A stretch of DNA of 64,000 nucleotides from Calothrix sp. MO_192.B10 (GCA_030065055.1 JASJDS010000097.1:31302-95301), one strand, 5' to 3'; positions 42,089-52,117 are shown, counted from the stretch's first letter. The notes: a model not told the origin generated them from the letters alone. Translations and numbers: made by a program.

Positions 42089-43228
42089 TTATACAGTTAC
42101 TTTTGGTTTTTCAGTAATTTCTCCCTGGAAGGATTGAGAAAAACGACCATATTTATAATAAGCAGCACAAGCGCCTTCGGAGGAAACCATACAAGTACCA
42201 ATGGGATTTTCTGGTGTACAAGCGGTTCCAAATACTTTACATTGCCAGGGTTTTAATACTCCTTTCAGTATTTCTCCACACTGACAAGCTTTATTATCTG
42301 CTACTTTTTGATTCGGTAAGGTAAATTTAATTTCGGCATCAAATTGAGCATATTCTGGGCGAATTTTTAACCCGGAATTAGGAATATCTCCTAAACCACG
42401 CCATTCAAAATTATCTCGCACCTCAAATACTTGATTCATGGCATTTAAGGCGACTGTATTCCCCGCAGGTTGAACTAATCGATTATATTGATTTTCTACC
42501 TGGCAACGATGTTCTGATATCTGTTGCAATAGCATCCAAATTGATTGGAGAATATCTAAAGGTTCAAATCCAGAAATTACGATGGGTTTGTCATATTTTT
42601 GGGCAATAAATTCATATGGTTGGGTACCTATTACCATACTTACATGGCCAGGACCCACAAATCCATCTAATTGTAAATCGGGATTATTTAATAATGCTTG
42701 TAAGGCGGGAATCACGAGGACGTGATTAGAAAACATACTAAAGTTAGGAATATTTTCTCTGGCGGCTTGGAGAATGGTAAAAGCTGTACTGGGGGCGGTA
42801 GTTTCAAAGCCAAGGGCAAAAAATACTACTTGTTTATCTGGATTTTCTTTGGCAATTTTCAGGCTATCTAAGGGTGAGTAAACCATGCGAATATCTGCAC
42901 CGTTGGCTTTAGCTTGGAGGAGGCTGGTGGTGGAACCAGGAACTCGCATGGCATCACCAAATGTGGTAAAAATGACGTTCGGTTGTTGGGAGATATAAAT
43001 AGCGTCGTCTAATCTACCCCTGGGCATTACACATACTGGGCAACCGGGACCATGAATTAATTCTATGTTGTGGGGAAGAATTTCTTCAATGCCATATTTA
43101 AAGATTGAATGGGTGTGTCCGCCACATACTTCCATTATTTTGAGTGGGGAGTTACCACTGATTTTTTTTATTTCTTGGAGTAGGGCTTGGGCTTTTTGAG
43201 GTTCTCTAAATTCGTCAACGTATTTCAT
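42089..43228 (-). CDS. hypD: Hydrogenase maturation factor HypD
   Basis: 379 aa. Signatures: KIMEVCGGHTHSIFKYGI, LIHGPGCPVCVMP, GFETTAPSTA, GPGHVSMVIG, and the C-terminal Fe-S cysteines (CQCGEILKGV, CKVFGTACTPENPIGTCMVSSEGACAAYYKY). HypD with HypC assembles the Fe(CN)2CO unit. In the hyp operon after hypC. Confidence 0.97.
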   Translation of the reverse strand: MKYVDEFREPQKAQALLQEIKKISGNSPLKIMEVCGGHTHSIFKYGIEEILPHNIELIHGPGCPVCVMPRGRLDDAIYISQQPNVIFTTFGDAMRVPGSTTSLLQAKANGADIRMVYSPLDSLKIAKENPDKQVVFFALGFETTAPSTAFTILQAARENIPNFSMFSNHVLVIPALQALLNNPDLQLDGFVGPGHVSMVIGTQPYEFIAQKYDKPIVISGFEPLDILQSIWMLLQQISEHRCQVENQYNRLVQPAGNTVALNAMNQVFEVRDNFEWRGLGDIPNSGLKIRPEYAQFDAEIKFTLPNQKVADNKACQCGEILKGVLKPWQCKVFGTACTPENPIGTCMVSSEGACAAYYKYGRFSQSFQGEITEKPKVTV

Positions 43229-43344
43229 GGTTTGTAGGGCAAATAATTTTTAATTCATTGAGTTAATAAGTTTTAATTTTTCTCACGCAGAGGCGCGGAG
43301 GCGCAGAGGATAAGAGCTTTGTATAATCCCAAAAGTATAAAAAA

Positions 43345-43605
43345 TTAATTAGTAATTGTTGTTTGTGCAGCAACTATTTCTTCTAAGAGTTTCAATGTTT
43401 CGGCGGCTTCTTGTTCGTTAATGCGGTTCATGGCAAAGCCGACATGGACTAATACCCAATCTCCTAGACAGGATTCTGGTGGATGTTGTTCATCTACAAT
43501 ACAAGCAATATTTACCTGACGTTTGACTCCAGCAACCTCAACAATTGCTAGTTTATGATTGGTGTCAGTAATTTCAATAATTTGACCTGGGATTCCCAAA
43601 CACAT
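43345..43605 (-). CDS. hypC: Hydrogenase maturation chaperone HypC
   Basis: 86 aa starting MCLGIPGQIIEI, whose Cys2 is essential. The VHVGFAMNRINEQEAAETLKLL helix is typical. Forms a complex with HypD and with the hydrogenase large subunit. It begins 35 bp after the hypF stop. Confidence 0.97.
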   Translation of the reverse strand: MCLGIPGQIIEITDTNHKLAIVEVAGVKRQVNIACIVDEQHPPESCLGDWVLVHVGFAMNRINEQEAAETLKLLEEIVAAQTTITN

Positions 43606-43640
43606 ATTTATTTACCTGGAATTAATTTAGCTGAAAAATC

Positions 43641-46043
43641 TCACTGTTGCCTGTTGCCTGTTGCCTGTTCCCTCTCCCTAAGGGAGTTAATCAATTTGGC
43701 AGCTGTAATTACTGCTTGTCCTAGGGATAAACCACCGTCATTAGGCGGAATTAAGCTATGGGTTATGGGTTTGATGCCCAATTTTGTTAAACCCATTTTG
43801 ACTCTTTCTAAGAGAATCGTATTTTGAAATACTCCCCCTGTGAGTGCAACATAATTAATACCATTTTCTTGACATAATTTTTGTGCCATGTTGACAATAA
43901 TTTGACTTAACCCATAGTGAAATTTAGTCGCAATAGTTGCTGGAGAGACTTGTTTTTGTAAGTCATCAAGCAAGGCTTGCCACATTGAGGTTGGATCTAT
44001 ACAATAAATATTATCTAAAATGCCAAGATTAAAAGGATAACTTAGTGTTTCTTCATCATTATCTAAGGCTGTAGCTTGTACCAAAGCCTCCATTTCTATG
44101 GCTGCTTGCCCTTCATAGCTACATTCTGCTTGACAAATTAGTATTGCAGCTGCTACAGCATCGAATAAACGCCCCACGGAGGAAGCTGGAGGACAATTTA
44201 TTTTTTGTTCTAGGAGTCTGTCGATAAGTTTTAGGGGTTGGTTTTGTAAAAATTTAACTATTGCTAAATCACTATATTGTTGTGTTAATTTATTCCAATT
44301 AAATGCGGAGTTTAAATGAGCGTAGGTATTGCGCCAAGGTTCTTTAATTGCTTTTGTACCACCAATCATTGCTACTGGTTTAAATGTTGCTAGTCGTTGA
44401 AATTGCTGGTAATCTGTTAGTAAAAATTCCCCTCCCCAGAAAGTGCCATCTTCTCCATAACCCAGTCCATCTAAAGCAATACCGAGAATAGGTGAAGTAT
44501 CTAAGGGAAGATTATTTTCTGCCATACAAGCAGCAATATGGGCGTGGTGATGTTGAATGTTATCAATGGGAATTTGATTGGCTACTGCTAGTTGTTTTCC
44601 TAACTTGGTGGATAAATATTCTGGATGTTTATCTATAGCTATGATTTCTGGTTGATGCTCAAATAAATTGAGATATAAATTCAAGGTTTCCTGATAAGCA
44701 CTAAAGGCTGTAGCATTTTCTAAATCCCCTAAATGTTGGGATAAAATAGCTTGTCCATCTTTCAATAAACAAAAGGTATTTTTTAACTCCCCACCCATAG
44801 CTAACACTGGGGGCGTATTGGTAAATCCTGGTGGTAAATTTATGGGTGCTGGTGCATATCCCCTAGCACGACGGATAATTTGCACCTGATGGTTAACTAC
44901 CCTGATTACGGAATCATCTACACGATTGACAATGTCTCGGTTGTGGAGCAGAAAGTAGTCAGCTATTTGACTTAATTTTGATTTTGCTTCTTGGTTATCT
45001 ATACATTGTGGTTCGTCGGAAATGTTGCCGCTAGTTAATACTATGGGACGGTTCATCCGTTTGAGAATGAGGTGATGTAGGGGAGTGTAGGGCAGCATCC
45101 AGCCGAGAGTACTTTGCTGTGGGGCGATAGAGGAGGAGAGGGGTTTGGTAAAGGATGGTTTGTCTGTTTGTCTCTGTTGTAATAATACAATGGGAGCTGG
45201 AGGACTGGTGAGTAATTCTCGTTCTTGGTTACTAATGTGACAGTATGCTGCAATTATGTCTATGTCTCGTGCCATGAGAGCGAAGGGTTTGTGGTAGCGA
45301 TGTTTGCGCTGACGCAATTTCTGCACTGCTGTATCATTAGTTGCATCACAACCTAAGTGAAAACCTCCTATACCTTTGATGGCGACGATCTCCCCTTTTT
45401 GTAGGAGGGTACATACTGCATCCACATCATCCAACATGGAGAACATAGAAGCTGTAATTGGTTTACCATCAGCCCTTTCTAACCATGCTTGGGGACCACA
45501 AATATGACAAGCTGTAGGCTGGGCGTGAAATCTGCGATCGCTCACATCTTTGTATTCTTTATCACATTCCTCACACATGGGGAAAGCCGCCATACTGGTG
45601 TTGCATCTGTCATAGGGAATACTGTTGATAATACTTAAACGAGGACCACAATGGGTGCAGTTGGTAAAGGGATAACGGTAGTAGCGGCTGTAGAGACTGA
45701 ATATTTCTTGCTGACATTGGGGACAGGTAGCCGCATCTGGGGAAATGGCTGTTTTGACTCGGCTGTTGATGCTGTGAGTAATGACAAAGTCATCGCATTT
45801 TAACTCACCCTGATAAGGTTGGCGTGTCAGTTGAGTAATCTTGGCTAGGGGGGGACATTCTTGCTGTAATTTAGTGACAAATTCTGTAATTGATTCCTCT
45901 CTTCCCGATACCCGAATTAATACTCCCTCTCCATCGTTGCAAACATCACCACACAAACCGCAAGCTTTCGCCAAACGGTAAACTGTGGGGCGAAAACCTA
46001 CCCCCTGTACGATACCGCGAACTCTAATTGATTCAGCTTTCAT
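43641..46043 (-). CDS. hypF: Carbamoyltransferase HypF
   Basis: 800 aa. Acylphosphatase domain (VRGIVQGVGFRPTVYRLA), two zinc fingers (CPQCQQEIF...CTHCGPR, CEECDKEY...CHICGPQ), a YrdC-like domain and the Kae1-like carbamoyltransferase domain (HHHAHIAACMAEN, GIALDGLGYGEDGTFWGGEF, ALTGGVFQNTILLERV). It transfers the carbamoyl group to HypE. First gene of the hyp cluster; upstream are no hydrogenase structural genes within the window. Confidence 0.97.
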   Translation of the reverse strand: MKAESIRVRGIVQGVGFRPTVYRLAKACGLCGDVCNDGEGVLIRVSGREESITEFVTKLQQECPPLAKITQLTRQPYQGELKCDDFVITHSINSRVKTAISPDAATCPQCQQEIFSLYSRYYRYPFTNCTHCGPRLSIINSIPYDRCNTSMAAFPMCEECDKEYKDVSDRRFHAQPTACHICGPQAWLERADGKPITASMFSMLDDVDAVCTLLQKGEIVAIKGIGGFHLGCDATNDTAVQKLRQRKHRYHKPFALMARDIDIIAAYCHISNQERELLTSPPAPIVLLQQRQTDKPSFTKPLSSSIAPQQSTLGWMLPYTPLHHLILKRMNRPIVLTSGNISDEPQCIDNQEAKSKLSQIADYFLLHNRDIVNRVDDSVIRVVNHQVQIIRRARGYAPAPINLPPGFTNTPPVLAMGGELKNTFCLLKDGQAILSQHLGDLENATAFSAYQETLNLYLNLFEHQPEIIAIDKHPEYLSTKLGKQLAVANQIPIDNIQHHHAHIAACMAENNLPLDTSPILGIALDGLGYGEDGTFWGGEFLLTDYQQFQRLATFKPVAMIGGTKAIKEPWRNTYAHLNSAFNWNKLTQQYSDLAIVKFLQNQPLKLIDRLLEQKINCPPASSVGRLFDAVAAAILICQAECSYEGQAAIEMEALVQATALDNDEETLSYPFNLGILDNIYCIDPTSMWQALLDDLQKQVSPATIATKFHYGLSQIIVNMAQKLCQENGINYVALTGGVFQNTILLERVKMGLTKLGIKPITHSLIPPNDGGLSLGQAVITAAKLINSLREREQATGNRQQ

Positions 46044-46091
46044 TGACGGTTGTTGGTTGTTGATTGGTGGTTGTTGATTGGTGGTTGGGGC
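46044..46091. repeat. Short tandem repeat (TTGATTGGTGG / GGTTGTTG)
   Basis: Imperfect repeat of GGTTGTTGATTGGT just upstream of the hypF start. It begins the 517-bp gap up to 46560, in which I otherwise see only a palindrome-end fragment (GGGATGA near 46105) and a GGTGCAAGCTATCAG element A end (46152-46166). Confidence 0.65.
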
Positions 46092-46560
46092 GTTGCATAT
46101 TTGCGGGATGATTTAACTAGAATATAGAGCCTCTGGCTCTGATTGAGAATGGTGCAAGCTATCAGTTATTACTGATTTTGAACTTAGTTTGGAATTAATA
46201 TTTATTGTTTGATCCATGAGATAGTTTTGATCAACAAAAGATTAAGTAGGCGATGTTAAATTATCATCAATATTATTGAGCGATCGCATTTTTTTCAACT
46301 AGCGGTATTTTCAGGTGCGTTATGCTACGCAATAACACACCCTACATAAATATTACCTAAATCAATCATGATTAATTCTATATATAAATCAATGGTAATA
46401 TTTTTACAGTTCGTAATTAGCAATTTTGAATAAATATTTGCCTGGATGAGACGACATGAACCCTTATCTGATGGTTTTGTCCAAAGTCCAATACCATGAG
46501 GAAGTTTCAACCCACCCCTACAGGCTACGGCAACCATCAAGCAAAAAACACCAATGGATT

Positions 46561-47364
46561 CTATCTTATAGTTGATTTATCCAGAAAAACCAGTATTTCT
46601 TCTGCCACAGTATGAGGTGATTCAATTAATAAACCATGTCCGCAATTTTCCATGAGGACTAATTCGGCATGGGGAATTAATTGTGCCAACTGCTGAGAAA
46701 ATACTACTGGGGTAAGAATATCCTGTTTGCCCACCATCACCAAAGTAGGGCAGGAAATCTCAGAGATTCTAGCTGAAGTATCGCTATTGAGAATGGCTCG
46801 ACTTTGATGATATAGTCCCTGGGGAGTAGGACGGAAAGGGTAATTAATTGCCATTTTAACAAATTGAGCGATCGCTTGGGGAGTGGAAAGAAAATTATGG
46901 GTGAATATCCAGGGTAATATGACTTTTTGATATTGTTGCCAATCTAAAGTTTGCGGTAATTCTCCCCAAGTTTCGATGATGGTGTGGAAAATGCTATTTG
47001 TTTGTGTCCAAGATGAAAGCAGGATTAAATTTTGCACTTTTTCTGGATAATTCAACCCTAATTCTTGGGCAATTTGACCCCCCATAGAGTGTCCAATGAC
47101 AGTTACAGAACTAATTTGTAAATATTCCAGTAACACCGCCACATCCTCAGCCATCTGCTTAATACTGTAGGGCTGTGCAGGTGCAGAACTCTGTCCCACT
47201 CCTCGATTATCTACGCGAATCACCTGATATTTTTTGGTCAAATGGGGCATCATTAATGACCAGTAGTAATTGTCACAGGCAAACCCAGCTAGTAATAGTA
47301 GAGGTTCTCCCGTGCCACTGATGTTGTAAAACAATTCAATTCCGTTAGTCTGAATTTTTGGCAT
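46561..47364 (-). CDS. Alpha/beta hydrolase
   Basis: 267 aa. The nucleophile elbow is VIGHSMGGQIAQELG, with Ser in GHSMG; the oxyanion region LLLLAGFACDNYYW; Asp in GKQDILTP and His in MENCGHGLLIESP complete the triad. No signal peptide. Substrate unknown; the fold covers haloperoxidase-like, esterase and other activities. Monocistronic. Confidence 0.9.
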   Translation of the reverse strand: MPKIQTNGIELFYNISGTGEPLLLLAGFACDNYYWSLMMPHLTKKYQVIRVDNRGVGQSSAPAQPYSIKQMAEDVAVLLEYLQISSVTVIGHSMGGQIAQELGLNYPEKVQNLILLSSWTQTNSIFHTIIETWGELPQTLDWQQYQKVILPWIFTHNFLSTPQAIAQFVKMAINYPFRPTPQGLYHQSRAILNSDTSARISEISCPTLVMVGKQDILTPVVFSQQLAQLIPHAELVLMENCGHGLLIESPHTVAEEILVFLDKSTIR

Positions 47365-47370
47365 GATTAA

Positions 47371-47413
47371 AAGAATTTAGAATGTAGAATTTAGAATTTA
47401 GAATTTAGAATTT
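47371..47413. repeat. Short tandem heptamer repeat (AGAATTT)
   Basis: Five units of AGAATTT with variants just upstream of the hydrolase start. A related run is at 53544-53572. Confidence 0.8.
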
Positions 47414-47508
47414 GTCTTGCTAATGTTCCCTACCCATCTGTCCCATTCTTGTTTCAAAATGATATTACTTATTACTTACTAATTAATCACTCCCTCACTC
47501 CTTCACTC

Positions 47509-47530
47509 CGGGCGGGGAAACCCCGCCCCT
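47509..47530 (-). terminator. GC-rich hairpin at the end of the SpoIIM-like gene
   Basis: The minus strand reads GGGGCGGGGTTTCCCCGCCC directly after the stop of the SpoIIM-like gene. The same palindrome is at 26903-26925. Possible transcript end without a T run. Confidence 0.4.
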
Positions 47531-48506
47531 ACTCCCTCACTCCTCCCCTCCGGCGACTACAATAAGCCACTAACAAGACAAACAAAACCATTCCTACCAG
47601 ATACTTAATCGGAGCTGGCACATTAGGATTGGGGGAGAAAAAGCCTTCAATCAACCCTGCTATGAGCAACATGGGTACAATGCCAAACACTAATTGTACT
47701 GCTTGGGAACCGTAGAATTTTAAAGCATCAATGCGGCGATATTTACCGGGAAATAATATCGCTCTACCAATTAAAAAACCCGCCCCTCCAGCAAAAAAAA
47801 TTGCCGGTAACTCCAGAGAACCGTGGGGGAAAACAAAAGCCCAAAATGGATATGCCAAATTGTTTTGTCCTACGAGAGTAGCCACCGCACCAATTAACAA
47901 ACCATTGTAAAAAAGCAAAAATGCCGTATATAAACCCGCAGTAATTCCACCAGCCACAGCACCAAAGGAAACCGATAGATTATTGGTAGCAATCTGACTA
48001 GATGCTAGGGGTTCAATGCCCACAATGGAACCCATCCATAATTCTTGGCGATCGCGTACCTGGGAAATCATGTTTTCTGGTACAATTAAAGACATAAAGG
48101 TGGGATCGCTCCATGCATACCACCAAGCAATTAATCCTCCCAGCAAAAATAATCCTGTGGCTAGGGCAATGTATGCAAAAGTTTGTTGCACCACAGCAGG
48201 TAATCCCCACTGGTAAAACTTCACCACTCCTTGCCATTCTTGTTTGCGAGAACCTTGGTAAATTTGACTATAACCCCGAGTAGTCAAGAATTGTAAACTT
48301 TGTACCAAAGTATTGCCCACTCCCTGGGTACGAGCCCGTGCTAAATCTCCGGCGACGGAGCGATATAAACTGGCTAGTTCGCGAATTTTGGCAGAATCCA
48401 GGGACTTTAAGCCTTTTTTTTCTACTTGTCTTAATAGAGCATCCAAACGCTGCCAATTTAGCTCTCGCCGTGCAATCCAACGTTGAATATTCATAAATGT
48501 TGGCAA
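47529..48506 (-). CDS. SpoIIM-family (stage II sporulation protein M-like) membrane protein
   Basis: 325 aa. A cytoplasmic N-terminal helical region (about 1-95, LYRSVAGDLARARTQG) followed by about five membrane segments (YIALATGLFLLGGLIAWWYA; AGGITAGLYTAFLLFYNGLLIG; AFVFPHGSLELPAIFFAGGAGF; LVFGIVPMLLIAGLIEGF and a C-terminal one). PHGSLELPA is the conserved SpoIIM-family motif. In non-sporulating bacteria these lie beside RDD-family genes, as here in divergent orientation. Function unknown, membrane. Confidence 0.9.
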   Translation of the reverse strand: MPTFMNIQRWIARRELNWQRLDALLRQVEKKGLKSLDSAKIRELASLYRSVAGDLARARTQGVGNTLVQSLQFLTTRGYSQIYQGSRKQEWQGVVKFYQWGLPAVVQQTFAYIALATGLFLLGGLIAWWYAWSDPTFMSLIVPENMISQVRDRQELWMGSIVGIEPLASSQIATNNLSVSFGAVAGGITAGLYTAFLLFYNGLLIGAVATLVGQNNLAYPFWAFVFPHGSLELPAIFFAGGAGFLIGRAILFPGKYRRIDALKFYGSQAVQLVFGIVPMLLIAGLIEGFFSPNPNVPAPIKYLVGMVLFVLLVAYCSRRRGGVRE

Positions 48507-48648
48507 TATTGGTTATAACTTAATTTAAGTTCAGGGACTTCCAATAAAAAAATATCCCAAAGTTTAACAGTAGTACAGGCAAGGATGTCTCTACCACAAT
48601 ATGGGACAATTTATTGCCTGATATTAGTCAAGTTTTGTGTAGCAATTC

Positions 48649-49500
48649 ATGTCATTTAATCCTAATCCTTCTGGTTCGTTGCAACCCCTAAGTATCGGTA
48701 ACGTGGTTAGTGCAGGGGTGCGACTTTATCGTTCTCATTTTAAACAATACTTAAGTTTGACTTTACAAGCATTCTTATGGTTTTTACTGCCAGTCTATGG
48801 ATGGGCAAAGGCACACACCATTAATGCCATAATTTCTCGGTTAGCCTTCGCTGAGTTAATTAACCAACCAGAAAGCGAAAAAACTTGCCGCAGTGAGTTA
48901 AATCCTCGTCTATGGAACTTTTTCTGTACCCAAATTTTGGTGTGGCTAGCTCTTGCTGGGGTAAATATTGGTATTTCCATTCTCGAAAGTATTATCAATG
49001 CCATTATTGTTCAACCTTTGATTAAACAACCTATAGTTTATACCTTAGTTAATTTCTTGGTACAACTGGCGACTTTTGTTGTCTATCTGTGGTTTTATGC
49101 CCGGATTTTTCTGCCGGAATTACCGATGGCGGTGGAAAATACTTTAGATGCAGGACAAGCTATTGCTCGCAGTTGGGAATTAACTAAAGGTAATGTCTGG
49201 CGCTTGCAAGCTATTATCATTGTGGCATATTTAATTACCATGCCCTTATTATTTATTGCCAGTATACCCTTTATTGGTTTTATTATGTTTTTTATTGGAA
49301 CAGTATTGAGCAATCCAAATGCAATTAATAGTTCAGAAATATTGAATTACTTATTGATTCTGTTAATTACTATAATTACCATTTTCCTAGCCAACGCCCT
49401 AATTAATCCCTTCTGGCAGGCAATCAAAGCAGTTATTTATTATGATTTAAGAACTAGGCGAGAAGGACTAGGCTTAAAATTGCGCGATCGCGAACTTTAA
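48649..49500 (+). CDS. Multi-pass membrane protein of unknown function
   Basis: 283 aa with about five to six hydrophobic segments (TLQAFLWFLLPVYGW; FFCTQILVWLALAGVNIGISI; YTLVNFLVQLATFVVYLWFYARI; LQAIIIVAYLITMPLLFIASIPFIGFIMFFI; LLILLITIITIFLANALI). The pattern AIARSWELTKGNVWRLQAI is common to membrane proteins of the glycerophosphodiester-phosphodiesterase-associated type. It sits between the SpoIIM-like gene (divergent) and an RDD gene (same direction, 84 bp), probably one functional set. Confidence 0.75.
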   Translation: MSFNPNPSGSLQPLSIGNVVSAGVRLYRSHFKQYLSLTLQAFLWFLLPVYGWAKAHTINAIISRLAFAELINQPESEKTCRSELNPRLWNFFCTQILVWLALAGVNIGISILESIINAIIVQPLIKQPIVYTLVNFLVQLATFVVYLWFYARIFLPELPMAVENTLDAGQAIARSWELTKGNVWRLQAIIIVAYLITMPLLFIASIPFIGFIMFFIGTVLSNPNAINSSEILNYLLILLITIITIFLANALINPFWQAIKAVIYYDLRTRREGLGLKLRDREL

Positions 49501-49584
49501 AATCATACCTTAAAAATCAGGAATTGTTGAATTTCGGTATGAAATTAAAACCAGGAATACATAAAATAATATCTATTCAAAACA

Positions 49585-50370
49585 ATGCACATTTTTAACC
49601 GAGTTAAACACCAAACACCAGAAAGTGTAGAACTAGAATTCATTCTGGCAGGGATTGGTAGTCGTGCCTGGGCATTGTTAATTGATTATCTGATTTTGTG
49701 GTTGTTCCTAATTCTATTTTTTGTTGCTTGGGTAGCAATAGTTGGTCAATTAATGGAATTGTTTGATAACCGAGATATTTTTCTGTGGTTATATGCAATT
49801 TTTCTGATTGTTAATTACTTTATTTATACAGGATATTTTGTCTTTTTTGAAACCCTATGGCAAGGGCAAAGCCCTGGTAAGCGGATTGCTAAAATTAGAG
49901 TTATCCGTGACGATGGTAGACCTGTAGGTTTGCAACAAGCAGTACTGCGAGCATTACTACGTCCCATTGATGATACCTTCTTTTTAGGAGCATTTTTCAT
50001 TCTTTTCAATCGCAAAGAAAAACGTTTGGGAGATATTTTAGCTGGTACTCTGGTGATTCAAACCCAGCCTCCTGCTAGCAAGAAAGCCACCTTATCCCTA
50101 TCCGAGGAAGCACAGCCCCTAGCCAAAGAGTTATTACAAATAGGCGATTTTAGCAAAATGTTACCGGATGACTTTGCGATTATCCGCGAATATTTACAGC
50201 GACGGGGAAAAATGACAGCTAAAGCCAGAGCCAAATTAAGTTTAGAGCTAGAAAAACAAGTACAAGCAGTTTTAAATATAGAACAGTTACCCGCACCAGC
50301 TTCTTCAGATATCTTTTTAGAAGCTGTTTATTTAGCTTATCAACAACAATCTACGGATTTTAGTTATTAA
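49585..50370 (+). CDS. RDD-family membrane protein
   Basis: 261 aa. The RDD domain has three membrane segments: GSRAWALLIDYLILWLFLILFFVAW, the DIFLWLYAIFLIVNYFIYTGYFVFFE segment, and RALLRPIDDTFFLGAFFILFN, with the motif GQSPGKRIAKIRVIRDDGRPV between them. The C-terminal 100 residues are cytoplasmic and helical. Located with the SpoIIM-like gene, the usual genomic partner. Confidence 0.92.
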   Translation: MHIFNRVKHQTPESVELEFILAGIGSRAWALLIDYLILWLFLILFFVAWVAIVGQLMELFDNRDIFLWLYAIFLIVNYFIYTGYFVFFETLWQGQSPGKRIAKIRVIRDDGRPVGLQQAVLRALLRPIDDTFFLGAFFILFNRKEKRLGDILAGTLVIQTQPPASKKATLSLSEEAQPLAKELLQIGDFSKMLPDDFAIIREYLQRRGKMTAKARAKLSLELEKQVQAVLNIEQLPAPASSDIFLEAVYLAYQQQSTDFSY

Positions 50371-50559
50371 ACTCTGACTAAAAAATAGACTGGATACAAG
50401 CCGTGTGGATTCATCCGTGGAGAGCAAAAATGTTTTCCTGATCTCAAAATTCTCAATTCTTCATTCTAAATTCTAAATTCTCCTAAACCTGATCCGTAAT
50501 CATCGGTTTTGCTAAGGTAGTATTCACTATTCTCATCCTGTTCACCTTCTTGAAAGTGA

Positions 50560-51933
50560 ATGCTACTAACAATTACTACAACCCACCAACCTGCAACGGA
50601 CTTGGGTTACTTACTGCATAAACACCCGGAGCGTTGTCAATCCTTTCCCCTATCCTTTGGGCAAGCACATATATTTTACCCGGAAGCTGCTGTAGATAGG
50701 TGTACTGCCGCATTACTATTAGATGTTGATCCCGTAAAATTAGTGCGGGGACGGGGTAAAACCTTGGTACAATATGTAAGCGATCGCCCTTATGTTGCTT
50801 CTTCATTTTTAAGTGTTGCGATCGCTCAAGTCTTCAGTACTGCTTTAGGTGGGCGGTGTAAGGAATTACCAGAATTAGTCCAAACCCCCATACCCCTCAT
50901 CGCCAAGCTATCTGTATTACCCTGTCGCGGTGGTGAAGGGTTCCTCAGACAATTATTTGAGCCTTTGGGTTATTCTATCACTGCCCAAGGTCATATCTTA
51001 GATGAACAATTTCCCGACTGGGGACAAAGCCAATATTACACAGTAGAGTTACAGCACACCATCACCCTTTCTGACTTACTCAGTCATCTCTACGTACTTA
51101 TACCAGTATTAGATGATGATAAACATTACTTTGTAGGGGATGGGGAAATTGAGAAATTATTACGCCACGGGGAGGGTTGGTTAACTAAACATCCAGCCCA
51201 GGAACAAATTATTAAACGCTATCTCAAAAGACAGTCAAAACTGACTCGCATTGCCCTTGCCCAATTAGCAGAGGAAGATGAACCAGATCCTGATAAAGTT
51301 GCAGAACAACAAGCTGAAGAGGAAGCAGCAGTAGAAAAGCCCCTGAGTTTGAATCAGCAACGTTTAGATGCTGTGGTTGCAGCCTTGAAACATAAAGGTG
51401 CTAAAAAAATAGTTGATTTGGGTTGTGGTCAGGGTAATCTATTAAAGAAACTGGCAAAAGATGGTTATTTTCACAAAATTACCGGTGTTGATATTTCCTA
51501 TAGGGCTTTAGAAATAGCAGATGAGAGATTAGAGCGATTGCCTTCATTGCAAAGCGTACAATTGATACAAGGGGCACTCACTTATAAAGATAAACGTTTG
51601 ACTGGATATGATGCAGCCACAGTGATTGAGGTAATTGAGCATCTTGACTTGCCCAGACTATCAGCTTTTGAGCGGGTATTGTTTGAATTCGCTCAACCTC
51701 AAACCATAGTTCTGACAACTCCCAACATCGAATATAACGTCAAATTTCCCAATCTTCCCCCTGGTAAACTGCGTCATCAGGATCACCGCTTTGAATGGAC
51801 GAGGGAGGAATTTCAAAATTGGGCAAAGGAAGTAGGAGAAAAATTTAGTTATACCGTGGAATTTCAACCTATAGGAGATGTGGATTCAGAACTAGGTTCC
51901 CCTACTCAAATGGGAATATTTTCCCGGCAATAG
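50560..51933 (+). CDS. hen1: 3'-terminal RNA 2'-O-methyltransferase Hen1 (RNA repair)
   Basis: 457 aa. The N-terminal half (MLLTITTTHQPATDLGYLLH, LLLDVDPVKLVRGRGK, YVSDRPYVASSFLSVAIAQV) is the bacterial Hen1 ligase-activating domain. The methyltransferase half starts at VDLGCGQGNLLKKL (AdoMet site), with the metal-dependent motif EVIEHLD and HRFEWTREEF. Hen1 methylates the 2'-OH at a tRNA cut site before ligation, so the repaired RNA resists the same nuclease. Pnkp, its partner, is at 53687-56281 on the same strand. Confidence 0.95.
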   Translation: MLLTITTTHQPATDLGYLLHKHPERCQSFPLSFGQAHIFYPEAAVDRCTAALLLDVDPVKLVRGRGKTLVQYVSDRPYVASSFLSVAIAQVFSTALGGRCKELPELVQTPIPLIAKLSVLPCRGGEGFLRQLFEPLGYSITAQGHILDEQFPDWGQSQYYTVELQHTITLSDLLSHLYVLIPVLDDDKHYFVGDGEIEKLLRHGEGWLTKHPAQEQIIKRYLKRQSKLTRIALAQLAEEDEPDPDKVAEQQAEEEAAVEKPLSLNQQRLDAVVAALKHKGAKKIVDLGCGQGNLLKKLAKDGYFHKITGVDISYRALEIADERLERLPSLQSVQLIQGALTYKDKRLTGYDAATVIEVIEHLDLPRLSAFERVLFEFAQPQTIVLTTPNIEYNVKFPNLPPGKLRHQDHRFEWTREEFQNWAKEVGEKFSYTVEFQPIGDVDSELGSPTQMGIFSRQ

Positions 51934-51940
51934 AGATGAT

Positions 51941-52018
51941 GGTTGACGGTTGACAGTTGACAGTTGACGGTTGATGGTTGACGGTTGACAGTTGACAGTT
52001 GACAGTTGACAGTTGATA
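51941..52018. repeat. Short tandem heptamer repeat (GGTTGAC)
   Basis: About eleven units of GGTTGAC/AGTTGAC, immediately after the hen1 stop. Reverse-complement family of the run at 2832-2893. Confidence 0.88.
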
Positions 52019-52060
52019 GTCTTGAATTCATCACTCCTTCCCTCCTTCACTCCTTCACTC

Positions 52061-52117
52061 CCCACACTTCCCACACTTCCCACACTTCCCACACTTCCCA
52101 CACTTCCCACACTTCCT
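52061..52117. repeat. Tandem 9-bp repeat (CCCACACTT)
   Basis: Six perfect or near-perfect units of a nonamer. A longer reading frame from 52006 would translate it as repeated TSH and is not a real N-terminus of the next gene. Confidence 0.9.

Noticed and set aside
38730..46043. Hydrogenase structural genes near hyp
   Set aside because: No [NiFe] large or small subunit motif is present anywhere in the window; only the maturation genes are.
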